A DNA stretch of 18,034 nucleotides from CAXMST01 sp032122625. Lineage in GTDB: Bacteria; Actinomycetota; Thermoleophilia; Solirubrobacterales; 70-9. Below, one piece after another: positions 7,774 through 16,471 of this stretch. Within the stretch, counting starts at the first letter, position 1. Every line of letters begins with the position of its first letter. The position numbers were made by a program, and so were the translations under genes. The stretch spans positions 1 to 18,034 of the forward strand of contig JAQBGG010000056.1 of the NCBI GenBank assembly GCA_032122625.1, read 5' to 3'. Below the pieces are notes generated by a model. The model worked only from the letters and a program-made list of their open reading frames with translations. It was not told the origin of the DNA and did not search any database.

Positions 7774-8825
7774 CACTGCGGCCCGTGCTCGGTCTCTGCC
7801 AGCATCTCCATCAAGCCCTTGTCCTCGGTGGGCCCGTCCTCAAGCAGGCCGAAGCGGGCGATGTTGCGGTCGGCGTTCGCCTGAAGCCGCCCAATCACCT
7901 CGGTGTTCGGCGGATCGCCGAACAGGTGCGCGAAGCGGCGCTGCGGTCGCAGGTAGTCCTCGACCGGGACCTTGGAGCGGATCTTCGAGACGCCGACGAC
8001 ACGCCCCTCCTCGGCCTCGAAGACCGGGAAGACGCCGCTCTCCTTGGCCAAGCGAGCGATCTTGATCGTGTCCGCGGCATCGGTGCCCCAGCCGAGAGGG
8101 CAGGGGACGAAGACGTGAAGGTAGCGCGCCCCGCGGATCTCCATCGCCCGCTCGACCTTCGCCTCGAGGTCGTGCAGCTCCGCCACCGTCGCGGTCGCGA
8201 CATAGGGGATCTCGTGGGCCATGGCGATCAACGGCGCGTTCTTGCCCTGGCCGAAGACGTTGCCGGGCTCGGCTCCGACGGGCTTGGTTGTCGTGGTGCG
8301 CGCAGCCGGCGGGGTCGCGCCGGAGCGCTGAACGCCGGTGTTCATGTACCCCTCGTTGTCGTAGCAGACGTAGAGCACGTCGTCGTTTCGCTCGAACATC
8401 CCCGAGAGGCAGGCGAGGCCGATGTCGACGGTGCCGCCGTCGCCGCCTTGGCCGATCACGCGGACGTCGTCGCGGCCCTTCGCCTTCAACGCCGCAGCGA
8501 TTCCAGTCGCCACCGCCGGCGCGTTTCCGAACAGCGAATGGATCCAGGGCAGCTGCCAGGAGGACTCAGGAAACGGGGTGGAGAAGACCTCGAGACAGCC
8601 GGTCGCGTTAGCGGCGATCAGCTCCCCTCGGGTGGCCCTCATAGCGGCGTCGAGCACGTAGCGTGCCCCGAGCGCCTCGCCGCAGCCCTGGCAGGCCCGA
8701 TGGCCGGAGGTCAGCGAGTTCGAGCGGTCAGTCCGGGACTGGACGGTCCGCTGGTCGGTCTCGAGGAGTCGGTTGCCCACCGCGTAGGTACCGGTTTGGT
8801 ACATCTTCAGCTCTTGGTACGGCAT
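7773..8825 (-). CDS. porB: 2-oxoacid:acceptor (pyruvate synthase-type) oxidoreductase, beta subunit, TPP-binding
   Basis: This 350-residue subunit holds thiamine pyrophosphate and the proximal [4Fe-4S] cluster. The TPP/Mg signature runs from GGDG at 127-130 to DNEGYMNTG at about 156-164, as in pyruvate:ferredoxin oxidoreductase PorB. Four cysteines sit where the cluster ligands are expected: CQGC (45, 48), Cys77 in NATGCLEVFS and Cys242 in VPCPLGWG. The ATG at 8823-8825 lies 17 bases after the alpha-subunit stop, and GGAAAGGA serves as ribosome binding site. The stop overlaps the next gene. The first 40 residues go beyond the usual PorB start and look variable, so a downstream start is possible. 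I judge pyruvate the likely substrate from PorA/PorB resemblance and the PEP synthase downstream; related oxoacids such as ketoisovalerate are not excluded. Confidence 0.92.
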   Translation of the reverse strand: MPYQELKMYQTGTYAVGNRLLETDQRTVQSRTDRSNSLTSGHRACQGCGEALGARYVLDAAMRATRGELIAANATGCLEVFSTPFPESSWQLPWIHSLFGNAPAVATGIAAALKAKGRDDVRVIGQGGDGGTVDIGLACLSGMFERNDDVLYVCYDNEGYMNTGVQRSGATPPAARTTTTKPVGAEPGNVFGQGKNAPLIAMAHEIPYVATATVAELHDLEAKVERAMEIRGARYLHVFVPCPLGWGTDAADTIKIARLAKESGVFPVFEAEEGRVVGVSKIRSKVPVEDYLRPQRRFAHLFGDPPNTEVIGRLQANADRNIARFGLLEDGPTEDKGLMEMLAETEHGPQ

Positions 8826-8842
8826 GGTCGGTGGTCCTTTCC

Positions 8843-10096
8843 TCAGTGCGAGCTCGACGCGACGATCCCGATCTCGCGCAGCATGCTTTCGGCGTGTGGT
8901 CCCGGTGGCGCGCCCGAGCCGACCCGCCGCAGCTCGCGATCGACGAGATCGGCGTCCATGTCGAGAAAGGTGAGTGCCTTGAGCTCGCCATCGAGCGCCT
9001 CGAGCAGCAGGCGCCGCAGCGAGCGGCCGGTGATCGGGCGGCCGCCGAGGCCGGCGATCACGGTGTGCCCCTCGAGCTCGATGCCCGACAGTGCCATCCG
9101 CACGTTGGCGGATACGATCCCGCCGATCCCGACCGCCAGCGCCTTCTCGAACACGACCACCCGCCTCGCACCCCCGAGGGCCCGCCGCACCTCGTCGAGC
9201 GGGAAGGGCCGGAATGACTTGATCGCCAGCGCCCCGAGGCTGTGGCCCTCCTCCCGAAGCTCGTCGACGACCTCTTCGATCGTTCCCATCACAGAGCCGA
9301 GGGCGACGATGATCGTCTCCGCGTCATCGAGTCGGTAGCCGCGGATCAGGCCGCCGGACGCCCGTCCGAAGTCGCGCTCGAACTCGGCGGCGATCTCGGG
9401 GATACGGTCGAGCGCCTGCATCTGCTTCGCATGGGCGAGGTACTTGACCTCGAAAAAGGCCTCGGGGCCGACCATCGCCCCAATGGTCACGGGGTCGCCC
9501 GGATCGAGCATCTGGCGCGGCTCGAAGGCAGGCAGGAAGCCGTCGACCTGCTCCTGCGTCGGCGAGTCGATCCGCTCGACCGCATGGGTGAGGATGAAGC
9601 CGTCCATGCAGACCATCACCGGCAGTGACACGGACTCGGCGAGGCGGAAGGCTTGGATGTGCAGATCGGCTGCCTCCTGGTTGGTCTCGGCATAGAGCTG
9701 GATCCAGCCGGAATCGCGTTGGGACATCGAGTCGCTGTGATCGTTCCAGATGTTGATCGGCGCGCCAATCGCACGGTTGGCCACGGTCATCACGATCGGG
9801 AGGCCGAGGCCGGCAGCGTTGAAGAGCGCTTCCGCCATGTAGAGGAGCCCCTGGCTGGCGGTCGCCGTGTAGGCCCGCCCCCCGGCCGCCGAGGCGCCGA
9901 TCGCAACCGACATCGCGCCGAACTCCGACTCGGCCAGGACGTACTCGCATCGCTCCAGGTCGCCCCTGCGGACGAGATCGGAAAGGTGCTCGACGATGTG
10001 CGTTTGCGGCGAGATCGGGTAGGCGCAGATCACCTCGGGCCGGCACTGGCCAACCGCATCACCGACGGCGCGCGATCCCTCGATCTGCCTAAGCAC
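8843..10096 (-). CDS. porA: 2-oxoacid:acceptor (pyruvate synthase-type) oxidoreductase, alpha subunit
   Basis: This 417-residue protein is the pyrimidine-binding and C-terminal transketolase-like subunit. The start motif IEGSRAV, then CRPEVICAYPISPQTHIVE, ASQGLLYMAEAL, APINIWNDHSDSM and QRDSGWIQLYAE are hallmarks of PorA. The central LPVMVCMDGFILTHAVE is also typical. The frame extends to 10222, but the family begins with M-x-x-QIEGSRAV. I therefore choose the GTG at 10094-10096, which has GGAG 9 bases upstream and overlaps the gamma-subunit stop by 8 bases. An ATG at 10130-10132 would add 12 residues with no similarity. With the beta and gamma subunits it forms the catalytic core that oxidatively decarboxylates a 2-oxoacid to acyl-CoA, or runs the reverse carboxylation. 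Confidence 0.93.
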   Translation of the reverse strand: MLRQIEGSRAVGDAVGQCRPEVICAYPISPQTHIVEHLSDLVRRGDLERCEYVLAESEFGAMSVAIGASAAGGRAYTATASQGLLYMAEALFNAAGLGLPIVMTVANRAIGAPINIWNDHSDSMSQRDSGWIQLYAETNQEAADLHIQAFRLAESVSLPVMVCMDGFILTHAVERIDSPTQEQVDGFLPAFEPRQMLDPGDPVTIGAMVGPEAFFEVKYLAHAKQMQALDRIPEIAAEFERDFGRASGGLIRGYRLDDAETIIVALGSVMGTIEEVVDELREEGHSLGALAIKSFRPFPLDEVRRALGGARRVVVFEKALAVGIGGIVSANVRMALSGIELEGHTVIAGLGGRPITGRSLRRLLLEALDGELKALTFLDMDADLVDRELRRVGSGAPPGPHAESMLREIGIVASSSH

Positions 10097-10706
10097 CGGC
10101 CGGCGCTCCAATCTCGTCCCCGACGAACTCATGGGCGGCGCGCGCGGCCGCCACGTTGCCGGCGGCGACCGCTCCGGCGAACCTCTCGTTGATTGCCAGC
10201 TCGACCCCCTCGATCGAGACAATCCCGGTCAGGGCTGCGAACCCGCCCAGCATTGCCGCGTTCGGCAGGGCGCGACCGAGGTGCTCTCGCGCCAGTTCGG
10301 TGGCGGGGACCGTGAGCAGGATCGGCGGCTCCGACCCCTCGAGGAGCTCCGCGAGCCCGAGCTGCTGAGCGGTCCTCCCAGTGTTGATCAGCACCTTGCC
10401 CCCTTGGCGCAATCCGCCGAACACATCGACCTGATGCAGCAGCGTTGGGTCCTGGATGATCAGCGCGTCGGGCTCAGCGATCGGCTCGCGGGTCCGGATC
10501 GGTCGCTGATCGATCCTGCAGAAGGCCGTAACCGGTGCGCCCGTACGCTCTGAGCCGAAGCTGGGGAAGGCCTGCGAGTGCAGGTCGGAGTCGAAGGCGG
10601 CGACGGAGAGAAGTTCGGCCGCGGTGACCACTCCCTGGCCGCCTCTGCCGTGGATGCGCACCTGGAACACCGTTTTCGTTCTCGGCGTCTGCGCCCGGCG
10701 CCCCAT
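10089..10706 (-). CDS. porG: 2-oxoacid:acceptor oxidoreductase, gamma subunit
   Basis: This 205-residue gamma subunit carries the family signature VRIHGRGGQGVVTAAELL (about 16-33), then AFPSFGSERTGAPV and the later PNAAMLGGFAALTG. It binds the CoA side of the alpha/beta complex in known members. The annotated ATG at 10704-10706 is three bases after the DUF2267 stop, consistent with translational coupling, but has only a poor ribosome binding site. Related proteins usually begin right at the F/Y-QVRIHGRGGQG segment, so the GTG at 10668-10670 (193 residues) is a serious alternative. The 3' end overlaps the alpha-subunit start by 8 bases. Confidence 0.92.
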   Translation of the reverse strand: MGRRAQTPRTKTVFQVRIHGRGGQGVVTAAELLSVAAFDSDLHSQAFPSFGSERTGAPVTAFCRIDQRPIRTREPIAEPDALIIQDPTLLHQVDVFGGLRQGGKVLINTGRTAQQLGLAELLEGSEPPILLTVPATELAREHLGRALPNAAMLGGFAALTGIVSIEGVELAINERFAGAVAAGNVAAARAAHEFVGDEIGAPAGA

Positions 10707-10709
10707 CGT

Positions 10710-11132
10710 TCAGGCTGCCAGTAGCGGGCGAAGCGACTCCGGCAGAACGGCGACCACGTCCCCGATCTCCCCCTCGGAGACGTGCCGGCGCAAAACGGCC
10801 GACCCGGCGCGGCAGACCAGCGATGCCTCGGTCTCGCCGGCAAGCTGAGCCTCTTCGGCGATTTGAGCGAGGAACTCGTCGACCGTGTGATGCCCGGTCG
10901 GTGTCCGGGCCGGAACCCAGCCGTCGTAATAGATGCCCCGGACCAGCAGTGGCAGCTGAGCCGCGAGTTGGGCAGCCTCCTCGACGCCGATCCGATCGCG
11001 AACCGCGTGCAGGTAGGCGCGGAGTGCGCGGTATGCGTAGTGCCGATCGTCGGTTCCGAGTTCGGCGGCCATCTCGGCCAGCCACTCCCGGGCCTTGTGT
11101 GTGCTGGTCTCGATGATCTTCGGTTCGCCCAT
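10710..11132 (-). CDS. DUF2267 domain protein
   Basis: This 140-residue protein is filled by one DUF2267 domain. Recognisable stretches are HYAYRALRAYLHAVRDRIGVEEAAQLAAQLPLL in the first half and RGIYYDGWVP, HHTVDEFLAQI near the middle. The domain is common in actinobacteria and its function is unknown to me. There is no signal peptide or membrane helix. The ATG at 11130-11132 has a good GGAG 6 bases upstream and heads the six-gene operon, with only three bases before the gamma-subunit gene. Its co-transcription with oxidoreductase genes suggests an accessory or regulatory role for that complex, which is inference. I could not identify a convincing promoter in the 96 bases between its start and the upstream hairpin. 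Confidence 0.85.
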   Translation of the reverse strand: MGEPKIIETSTHKAREWLAEMAAELGTDDRHYAYRALRAYLHAVRDRIGVEEAAQLAAQLPLLVRGIYYDGWVPARTPTGHHTVDEFLAQIAEEAQLAGETEASLVCRAGSAVLRRHVSEGEIGDVVAVLPESLRPLLAA

Positions 11133-11228
11133 GGCTCACTCCGTCGCTGCTTGGGGTCATCTAAGAGCCTAGACCTGCGAGCCCCGCGGTTCCTGGGTCA
11201 TTCCTGCGGCATTCGATCGCGGTGAACT

Positions 11229-11270
11229 ACCGATGCGGGACGCCCGGCACGTCGGTCGGGCGCCTGCGGT
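11229..11270 (-). terminator. Probable terminator hairpin of the BKACE/stress-protein transcript
   Basis: A long imperfect inverted repeat lies directly after the stress-protein stop. Outer arms ACCG (11229-11232) and CGGT (11267-11270), middle arms CGGG (11236-11239) and CCTG (11263-11266), and inner arms CGCCCG (11241-11246) and CGGGCG (11257-11262) give about 14 pairs with small bulges and a 10-base loop. No clear U tract follows on the minus strand. The position between two minus-strand operons supports a terminator. Confidence 0.55.
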
Positions 11271-12172
11271 CTAGGCGTCGGTGCCGGCGCTGACGTCGGT
11301 GTCGAAGGGGTCGGCGGTCAGCCCCCGGGGCAGCGCCATGACCGAGCAGGCGGAGGCGCCGAACAGCCGCCGCGAGGTGCTGCCCAGGAGCGTCGCCCGC
11401 AGCGGCCCATAACCACGTGAGCCGACCAGCATCAGATCGAAGTCCTCGCTCACCTCGACGAGCGCCTCCTCGGGCGGCCCGTGCATGAGATGACCGTGCA
11501 CCGGCAGATCGCTGGGAACTCGGGAGATACCGTGATTCAGCGTTTCCTGGGATCGGCGCTCGCCCTGGGATTCGTAGCCCGCCGTCGTTACCGGAGATGG
11601 CGTTGCGGACCGGGCCACCCCCGGCGTGTGAGCGACCGTGAGCAGCGTCAGGTTCGAGTTGCAGCGCCGCGCCAGGGTGACGCCTGCTCGCAGTGCAATC
11701 GACGCCTCGGGCGAGCCGTCGAAGGCAACCCCCAGCCGCAGCAGCCGGGAGCCCGCGGCGGCAAAGCCCCGCGCGGCGACGGCGACGGCGCACGGCGCCC
11801 CGTGCAGCAGCCGCTCTGCTGTGCTGCCGGGCACCACCCGCCCGACGCGCCCACGGTCGGTCGAACCGACGACGACTAGTGAGGCGTCGGTCTCGACCGC
11901 AAGGTCGTGCAGGGCCCGCGGCGCCGAGCTCGAGGCCAGTGAGCGGGCGTTGGCCTCGAGTGCGGGAAAGTCGGAGTTGATCTGCGCCAGGGCCGTCTCG
12001 CCCGAGGCCTCGAGGGCAACCTGCGACTCCGCCTCGTTGAGCGCATCATCGGGCAACGTAAGCGCGTGGGCGATCAGCGGTTTGAGATCGAGGGCCCTCG
12101 CCAGCTCGGCACCGAGCGCGACCGCATCGCGCCCCTCCTCTGAGTCCTCGTATCCAATGATCACGCTCGTAG

Positions 12173-12176
<4 letters not shown>
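11271..12176 (-). CDS. Universal stress protein, two UspA domains in tandem
   Basis: The 301-residue protein has two Usp domains, at about residues 1-135 and 145-285. The second keeps the full nucleotide loop G-x2-G-x9-G-S (GSRGYGPLRATLLGS, about 252-266). The first reads GSTDRGRVGRVVPGS (104-118), with Asp in place of the second glycine but G-S retained, so the two halves may differ in ATP binding. A frame extends to 12584 across the neighbouring gene, but Usp homology starts at SVIIGYEDSEEG. The GTG at 12174-12176 overlaps the BKACE stop by four bases (GTGA), which fixes the start and implies translational coupling. Tandem Usp proteins are common in actinobacteria and respond to starvation or hypoxia; linkage to a carbon-metabolism enzyme is less usual. 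Confidence 0.92.
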
Positions 12177-13057
<881 letters not shown>

Positions 13058-13125
13058 GGGGTGGACTCCGTTGGTCGGGTATAGCGTTCGCCGCTCAGCA
13101 CCCTATCCCGAGGAGCACCAAACCG
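13058..13125. promoter_or_regulatory. Divergent promoter region between BKACE and SDR genes
   Basis: This 68-base gap must hold the promoters of both divergent genes or leave one to read-through. On the minus strand, TATACC (13078-13083) is a possible -10 box about 21 bases upstream of the TTG. On the plus strand, GAGGAG 10 bases before the ATG is the SDR ribosome binding site. No convincing -35 boxes or clear operator are visible. Confidence 0.35.
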
Positions 13126-13953
13126 ATGCCGAAGACGCTCGAAGGCAAGACGATCCTGATGTCCGGCGGCAGCCGGGGGATCGGCCTCGCAATCGCGGTC
13201 CGGGCCGCCCGCGACGGGGCCAACGTCGCGGTCATGGCGAAGACGGACCAGCCGCACCCGAAGCTTCCGGGAACGATCCACACGGCCGTCGAGGAGATCG
13301 AGGCCGCCGGGGGAAAGGGTCTCGGGATCCTCGGCGATGTACGCGATGACGCATCGATCGAGGATGCGGTCGGCCGCGCCGTCGATGCCTTCGGCGGGAT
13401 CGACATCTGTCTCAACAATGCCTCGGCGATCAACCTCGCGCAGACGCCCGACCTCGACCCCAAGCGCTACGACCTCATGCAGGACATCAACACCCGTGGC
13501 ACCTTCATGCTCTCGCGGGCCTGCATCCCGCATCTGGAGAGGTCCCCGAACGCCCACATCCTCACGCTGAGCCCGCCGATCAACCTCGCTCCGCGGTGGG
13601 CCGGAGGCCAACTTGGCTACACGATCGCCAAATACGGAATGAGCCTCTGCACACTCGGCCTCGCGGAGGAACTCAAGGACCGGCCAATTGCCGCCAACTC
13701 GCTCTGGCCGCGGACCCTGATCGCCACGGCAGCGGTGCAGAATCTGCTTGGCGGCGAGCAGTCGATGAACCAGGCGCGGACGCCCGAGATCGTCGCCGAC
13801 GCCGCCCACGCGATACTCGTGCGGTCGGCGGCCGAGTGCAGCGGCAACTTCTTCATCGACGACGAGGTGCTGGCCGAGGAGGGTGTGACTGACCTCTCCA
13901 GCTATCAGGCCGGCGAAGGCGAGCCGCTGCTCGACCTCTTCCTCGACGGCTGA
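13126..13953 (+). CDS. Short-chain dehydrogenase, HSDL2/AtuG-like subfamily
   Basis: This 275-residue NAD(P)-dependent oxidoreductase has a Rossmann start with SGGSRGIG (13-20), the NNAS motif (97-100), Ser149 and the catalytic YTIAK with Tyr165 and Lys169. The stretch AKTDQPHPKLPGTIHTAVEEIE after the second strand is the mark of the HSDL2/AtuG-type SDR group. It distinguishes this protein from FabG-like reductases. Members are linked to fatty acid or terpenoid side-chain metabolism, but their substrates are poorly known. There is no C-terminal sterol carrier domain, unlike animal HSDL2. The ATG at 13126 has GAGGAG upstream. It diverges from BKACE, and one base separates its stop from that of the convergent DUF2207 gene. 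Confidence 0.92.
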   Translation: MPKTLEGKTILMSGGSRGIGLAIAVRAARDGANVAVMAKTDQPHPKLPGTIHTAVEEIEAAGGKGLGILGDVRDDASIEDAVGRAVDAFGGIDICLNNASAINLAQTPDLDPKRYDLMQDINTRGTFMLSRACIPHLERSPNAHILTLSPPINLAPRWAGGQLGYTIAKYGMSLCTLGLAEELKDRPIAANSLWPRTLIATAAVQNLLGGEQSMNQARTPEIVADAAHAILVRSAAECSGNFFIDDEVLAEEGVTDLSSYQAGEGEPLLDLFLDG

Positions 13954-13954
13954 G

Positions 13955-15769
13955 TCACCAGGCACCACCACCACCGCCGCCCGAGAAGCCGCCGCCTCCG
14001 CCGCCACCACCGCTCGATGACGACTCGGGCGCGACCTGGCTCGAGAAGCCGGAGGCGAAGCCGTTGAACTCGGAGTTCCAGCTGCCGCCGTGGAGCGCGA
14101 AGACCGTCCAGCTTGCGTCGGCAACCGCCTGCTCGCCGACCGGTGCGGGTATCCGCCCCGACTTTGCAACGCGTTCGGCGGTGCCGAAGGCGACCGCGTA
14201 GACGAGGATGCTGCGCCAGAGCTTCAGCGTCGCCGGCGGGTCGTCGTCGAGGCGCGGGAAGTCGGACGTCCAGCGCCGGAAGGCTGCCCACTCGGCATTG
14301 CGCCGGCGCCCAGCGGGGTCGAGCCGCTTCAGGGCGGTCGCCGGCAGCAGATAGATGAACAGCATTCCGGCGAGCGTTGCCGTGATCGGGATCACGACCC
14401 AGCCGGTGCGGGTGAAGTAGAGGACGCCGAGCAGGACGTAGCCGACGAAAGCGATCAGGCCGACAAGCGCGCGGCTCCCGGTCAGGTCGCGATCCCAGCC
14501 CAGCTCGCCTTCCTCGGCCTGGTCGAGCTCGGTGCCCAGCTTCTGCCAGCGGTCGCGCCACTTCGACGAGTGCTCGGGGATCTCATCCTTGAGCTCCGAG
14601 AGCGCCACGGTCTTCGAGCCAAGCAGATCGTCGAAGAAGTCGAGTGCCTCACGCTCGTAGGAGATCAGGGCCTCCGTCGCGGGCCGCTCGGCCGCCACCG
14701 AGAGATCGAGATCGAGATCGGCATCGCTGGACGCGGCCGCCCGGTAGTAGCCGCGGTCGACCAGGTCGAGCAGGGTCGCGAGCACAACCCTGTCGTCGTA
14801 CTCACCCTCCGTCGCCAGCGCGTAGGCGAGCGCCGGCGGGATCTCCTCAGGGGGTTCAGGCAGATGCCGGGGGACGCTGATCGGGCGCTCCCGTGTCCGC
14901 ACCGCGAGGATCGAAGCCAGGAGCACGCCCAGTGCCGTCCAGAGGGCGAACAGCAGGACGGCGTTGTCGGTGACGAAGTTGGCCGCCTTCGAGAACAGGC
15001 CGTCGCTGACCCCCTCCGCAGCGGCGATCACCTTCGAGGCGCCGTCGCCGCTCTCGACCCGGGCGCCGGCGACCGAGTCAACCGCATCGCGCGGGATCAG
15101 GCCGCGGAGCTGGACCGCCTCTCCTTGTTTCGCGCGCTCGGCGCTCATCGTCGCCTCGGCGCCGACGGTCGGGTCAGCCCCCAGCGAGCGGGGCTGAACC
15201 CAGGCGTCGGTCACCTCCGAGCCGGGCGGCGGCACGATCTCCGCCTCGAGGTCGTCGAGCCAGAAGTCCCACTGGTCGCCCCAGACGAACCAGCCGGCAT
15301 CGAGCACGTCGTCGTAAGCGACGATCGCGTCCTCGACGCGATAGGCGATGACGAAGGTGCGCTCGGTATCGGAGGCCCGGTAGTGCCAGACGACGCGCAC
15401 CCCGGGGCCGTCGGGGGTCCGGGTGACGCCGAACCTCCCTGGCTGGTCGGTCGAGCCAAGCGTGGTGTTGCCACCGGGCTGGTAGCGGCGGCTGCCGTCG
15501 AAGACCGCGAGCCCGGTGAGCTGGGCGCCCTCGCGGAGTGGGATGTCGCGGTAGGCGCCGCGGAAGCTGCCCGTGAAGTCGAAGGTCAGCTGCTCCTTGA
15601 CCGTCAGCGATGCGTCGTCGTTGACCTCGACCCGGACCTGCGCCCGGGTGATCTCGAAGTGCTTCGTGGTTGAGTTGAGCAGATCCGGCAAATAGGTCAA
15701 GCCAGCCCAGACCACGACGACGATCAGCAGCCGGATGACTATCCGCTTCAGCAGCGCGCCGCCGCTCAC
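13955..15769 (-). CDS. DUF2207 membrane protein with glycine-rich C-terminus
   Basis: This 604-residue protein has an N-terminal membrane helix (about 11-28), a large extracellular DUF2207 domain (about 35-230, with FRGAYRDIPLRE and VWHYRA typical), a helix at about 266-290, a cytoplasmic-looking middle part, two further helices (about 433-452 and 457-478), and a tail. The tail, from about 580, is serine then nearly pure glycine, ending FSGGGGGGAW, as often seen in this family. The function of DUF2207 proteins is unknown to me. The start is a GTG at 15767-15769 overlapping the LemA stop by four bases. LemA and DUF2207 genes are often adjacent, so a shared envelope role is likely. Confidence 0.92.
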   Translation of the reverse strand: MSGGALLKRIVIRLLIVVVVWAGLTYLPDLLNSTTKHFEITRAQVRVEVNDDASLTVKEQLTFDFTGSFRGAYRDIPLREGAQLTGLAVFDGSRRYQPGGNTTLGSTDQPGRFGVTRTPDGPGVRVVWHYRASDTERTFVIAYRVEDAIVAYDDVLDAGWFVWGDQWDFWLDDLEAEIVPPPGSEVTDAWVQPRSLGADPTVGAEATMSAERAKQGEAVQLRGLIPRDAVDSVAGARVESGDGASKVIAAAEGVSDGLFSKAANFVTDNAVLLFALWTALGVLLASILAVRTRERPISVPRHLPEPPEEIPPALAYALATEGEYDDRVVLATLLDLVDRGYYRAAASSDADLDLDLSVAAERPATEALISYEREALDFFDDLLGSKTVALSELKDEIPEHSSKWRDRWQKLGTELDQAEEGELGWDRDLTGSRALVGLIAFVGYVLLGVLYFTRTGWVVIPITATLAGMLFIYLLPATALKRLDPAGRRRNAEWAAFRRWTSDFPRLDDDPPATLKLWRSILVYAVAFGTAERVAKSGRIPAPVGEQAVADASWTVFALHGGSWNSEFNGFASGFSSQVAPESSSSGGGGGGGGFSGGGGGGAW

Positions 15770-16344
15770 ACCGGCCCGCTCCCGCTTCCGATCTCGACCG
15801 AGGGAACCACCTGTGCGGAGGCTCCGGCCGCAAAGAACTCACGCGCTGTGAAGCCGAAGCCACGAGCGACCAGCACAGATGGGAAGACCTGAACCTTGGT
15901 GTTGAGGGTCTCGACGGTGTCGTTGTAGACGCGGCGTGTGATCGCGATCCTCTCCTCGACGGCTGCCAGATCGGTTTGCATCCGCGAGAAGTTCTCGGTC
16001 GCCCGAAGCTCCGGGTAGTCCTCGGCGAGGATCAGCATCCGCCCGAGGCTCCCTCCCAGCTGGGCCTCCTTGGCGCTGCGCGCGGCCGGCGCCTCGGTGT
16101 CGGCGGCGACGGCCAGGGAGCGATCCGCGGCGACCCGCGCCAGAGTCTCCTGTTCGTGGCCGGCGTACCCGGCCACGGCGGCGGCGAGCGTCGGGATCAG
16201 ATCGTGGCGCAGCTTCAGGGCGACGTCGATCTGGGCCCAGGAGTTCTCGGCGGCCAGGCGCAGCGAAACGAGCCGGTTATAGGTCAGCCCGACCCAGGCG
16301 ATGGTCAGGATCAGTGCGGCGAGGACGATGATCGGGATGGTCAC
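15766..16344 (-). CDS. lemA: LemA family protein
   Basis: This protein of about 192 residues has a single N-terminal membrane helix (IPIIVLAALILTIAWVGL) followed by a long helical-bundle domain. Family signatures are NSWAQIDVALKLRHDLIP, AEDYPELRATENF, YNDTVETLNTKVQVFPS and a late GFGFTAREFF. LemA proteins sit at the membrane with most of the chain on one side; their molecular role is not settled. The open frame reaches a TTG at 16410, but the extra residues are Arg/Cys-rich and would precede the membrane helix. I choose the GTG at 16342-16344, although no strong ribosome binding site is visible. The stop overlaps the DUF2207 start as GTGA, indicating coupled translation. Confidence 0.9.
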   Translation of the reverse strand: MTIPIIVLAALILTIAWVGLTYNRLVSLRLAAENSWAQIDVALKLRHDLIPTLAAAVAGYAGHEQETLARVAADRSLAVAADTEAPAARSAKEAQLGGSLGRMLILAEDYPELRATENFSRMQTDLAAVEERIAITRRVYNDTVETLNTKVQVFPSVLVARGFGFTAREFFAAGASAQVVPSVEIGSGSGPV

Positions 16345-16436
16345 GAGGCGGCTCGCGGCGCAGACTAGTCGACCGCGGCAGCGGTGAGATCCGTCGCAGA
16401 GGCGTGGCAATGGACGCCGGACGGTCCCGGATCGGG

Positions 16437-16442
16437 TAGGTT
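16437..16442 (+). promoter_or_regulatory. Candidate -10 box for the cyclic-nucleotide-binding gene
   Basis: TAGGTT fits the TAnnnT actinobacterial -10 pattern and lies 29 bases before the TTG start. It is followed by the short palindrome GGTT-CCC-AACC (16439-16449). No good -35 box stands at the right distance, so this is tentative. The same 127-base gap must also serve the divergent LemA gene. Confidence 0.3.
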
Positions 16443-16471
16443 CCCAACCGTCTCAACCGGAGGAGTTCGAA

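Noticed and set aside
7755..9338. Open plus-strand frame of 527 codons opposite the beta and alpha subunits
   Set aside because: Antisense to two clearly recognised conserved proteins, low-complexity composition and no domain.
6139..10706. Reading the oxidoreductase operon as a phenylglyoxylate (aromatic) pathway
   Set aside because: The flavoprotein resembles PadH, but no benzoate or phenylacetate genes are present, the alpha and beta motifs look like PorA/PorB, and PEP synthase follows directly.
14090..15673. Open plus-strand frame of 527 codons opposite the DUF2207 gene
   Set aside because: Same mirror-frame effect; the minus frame has coherent membrane helices, family motifs and a coupled start.
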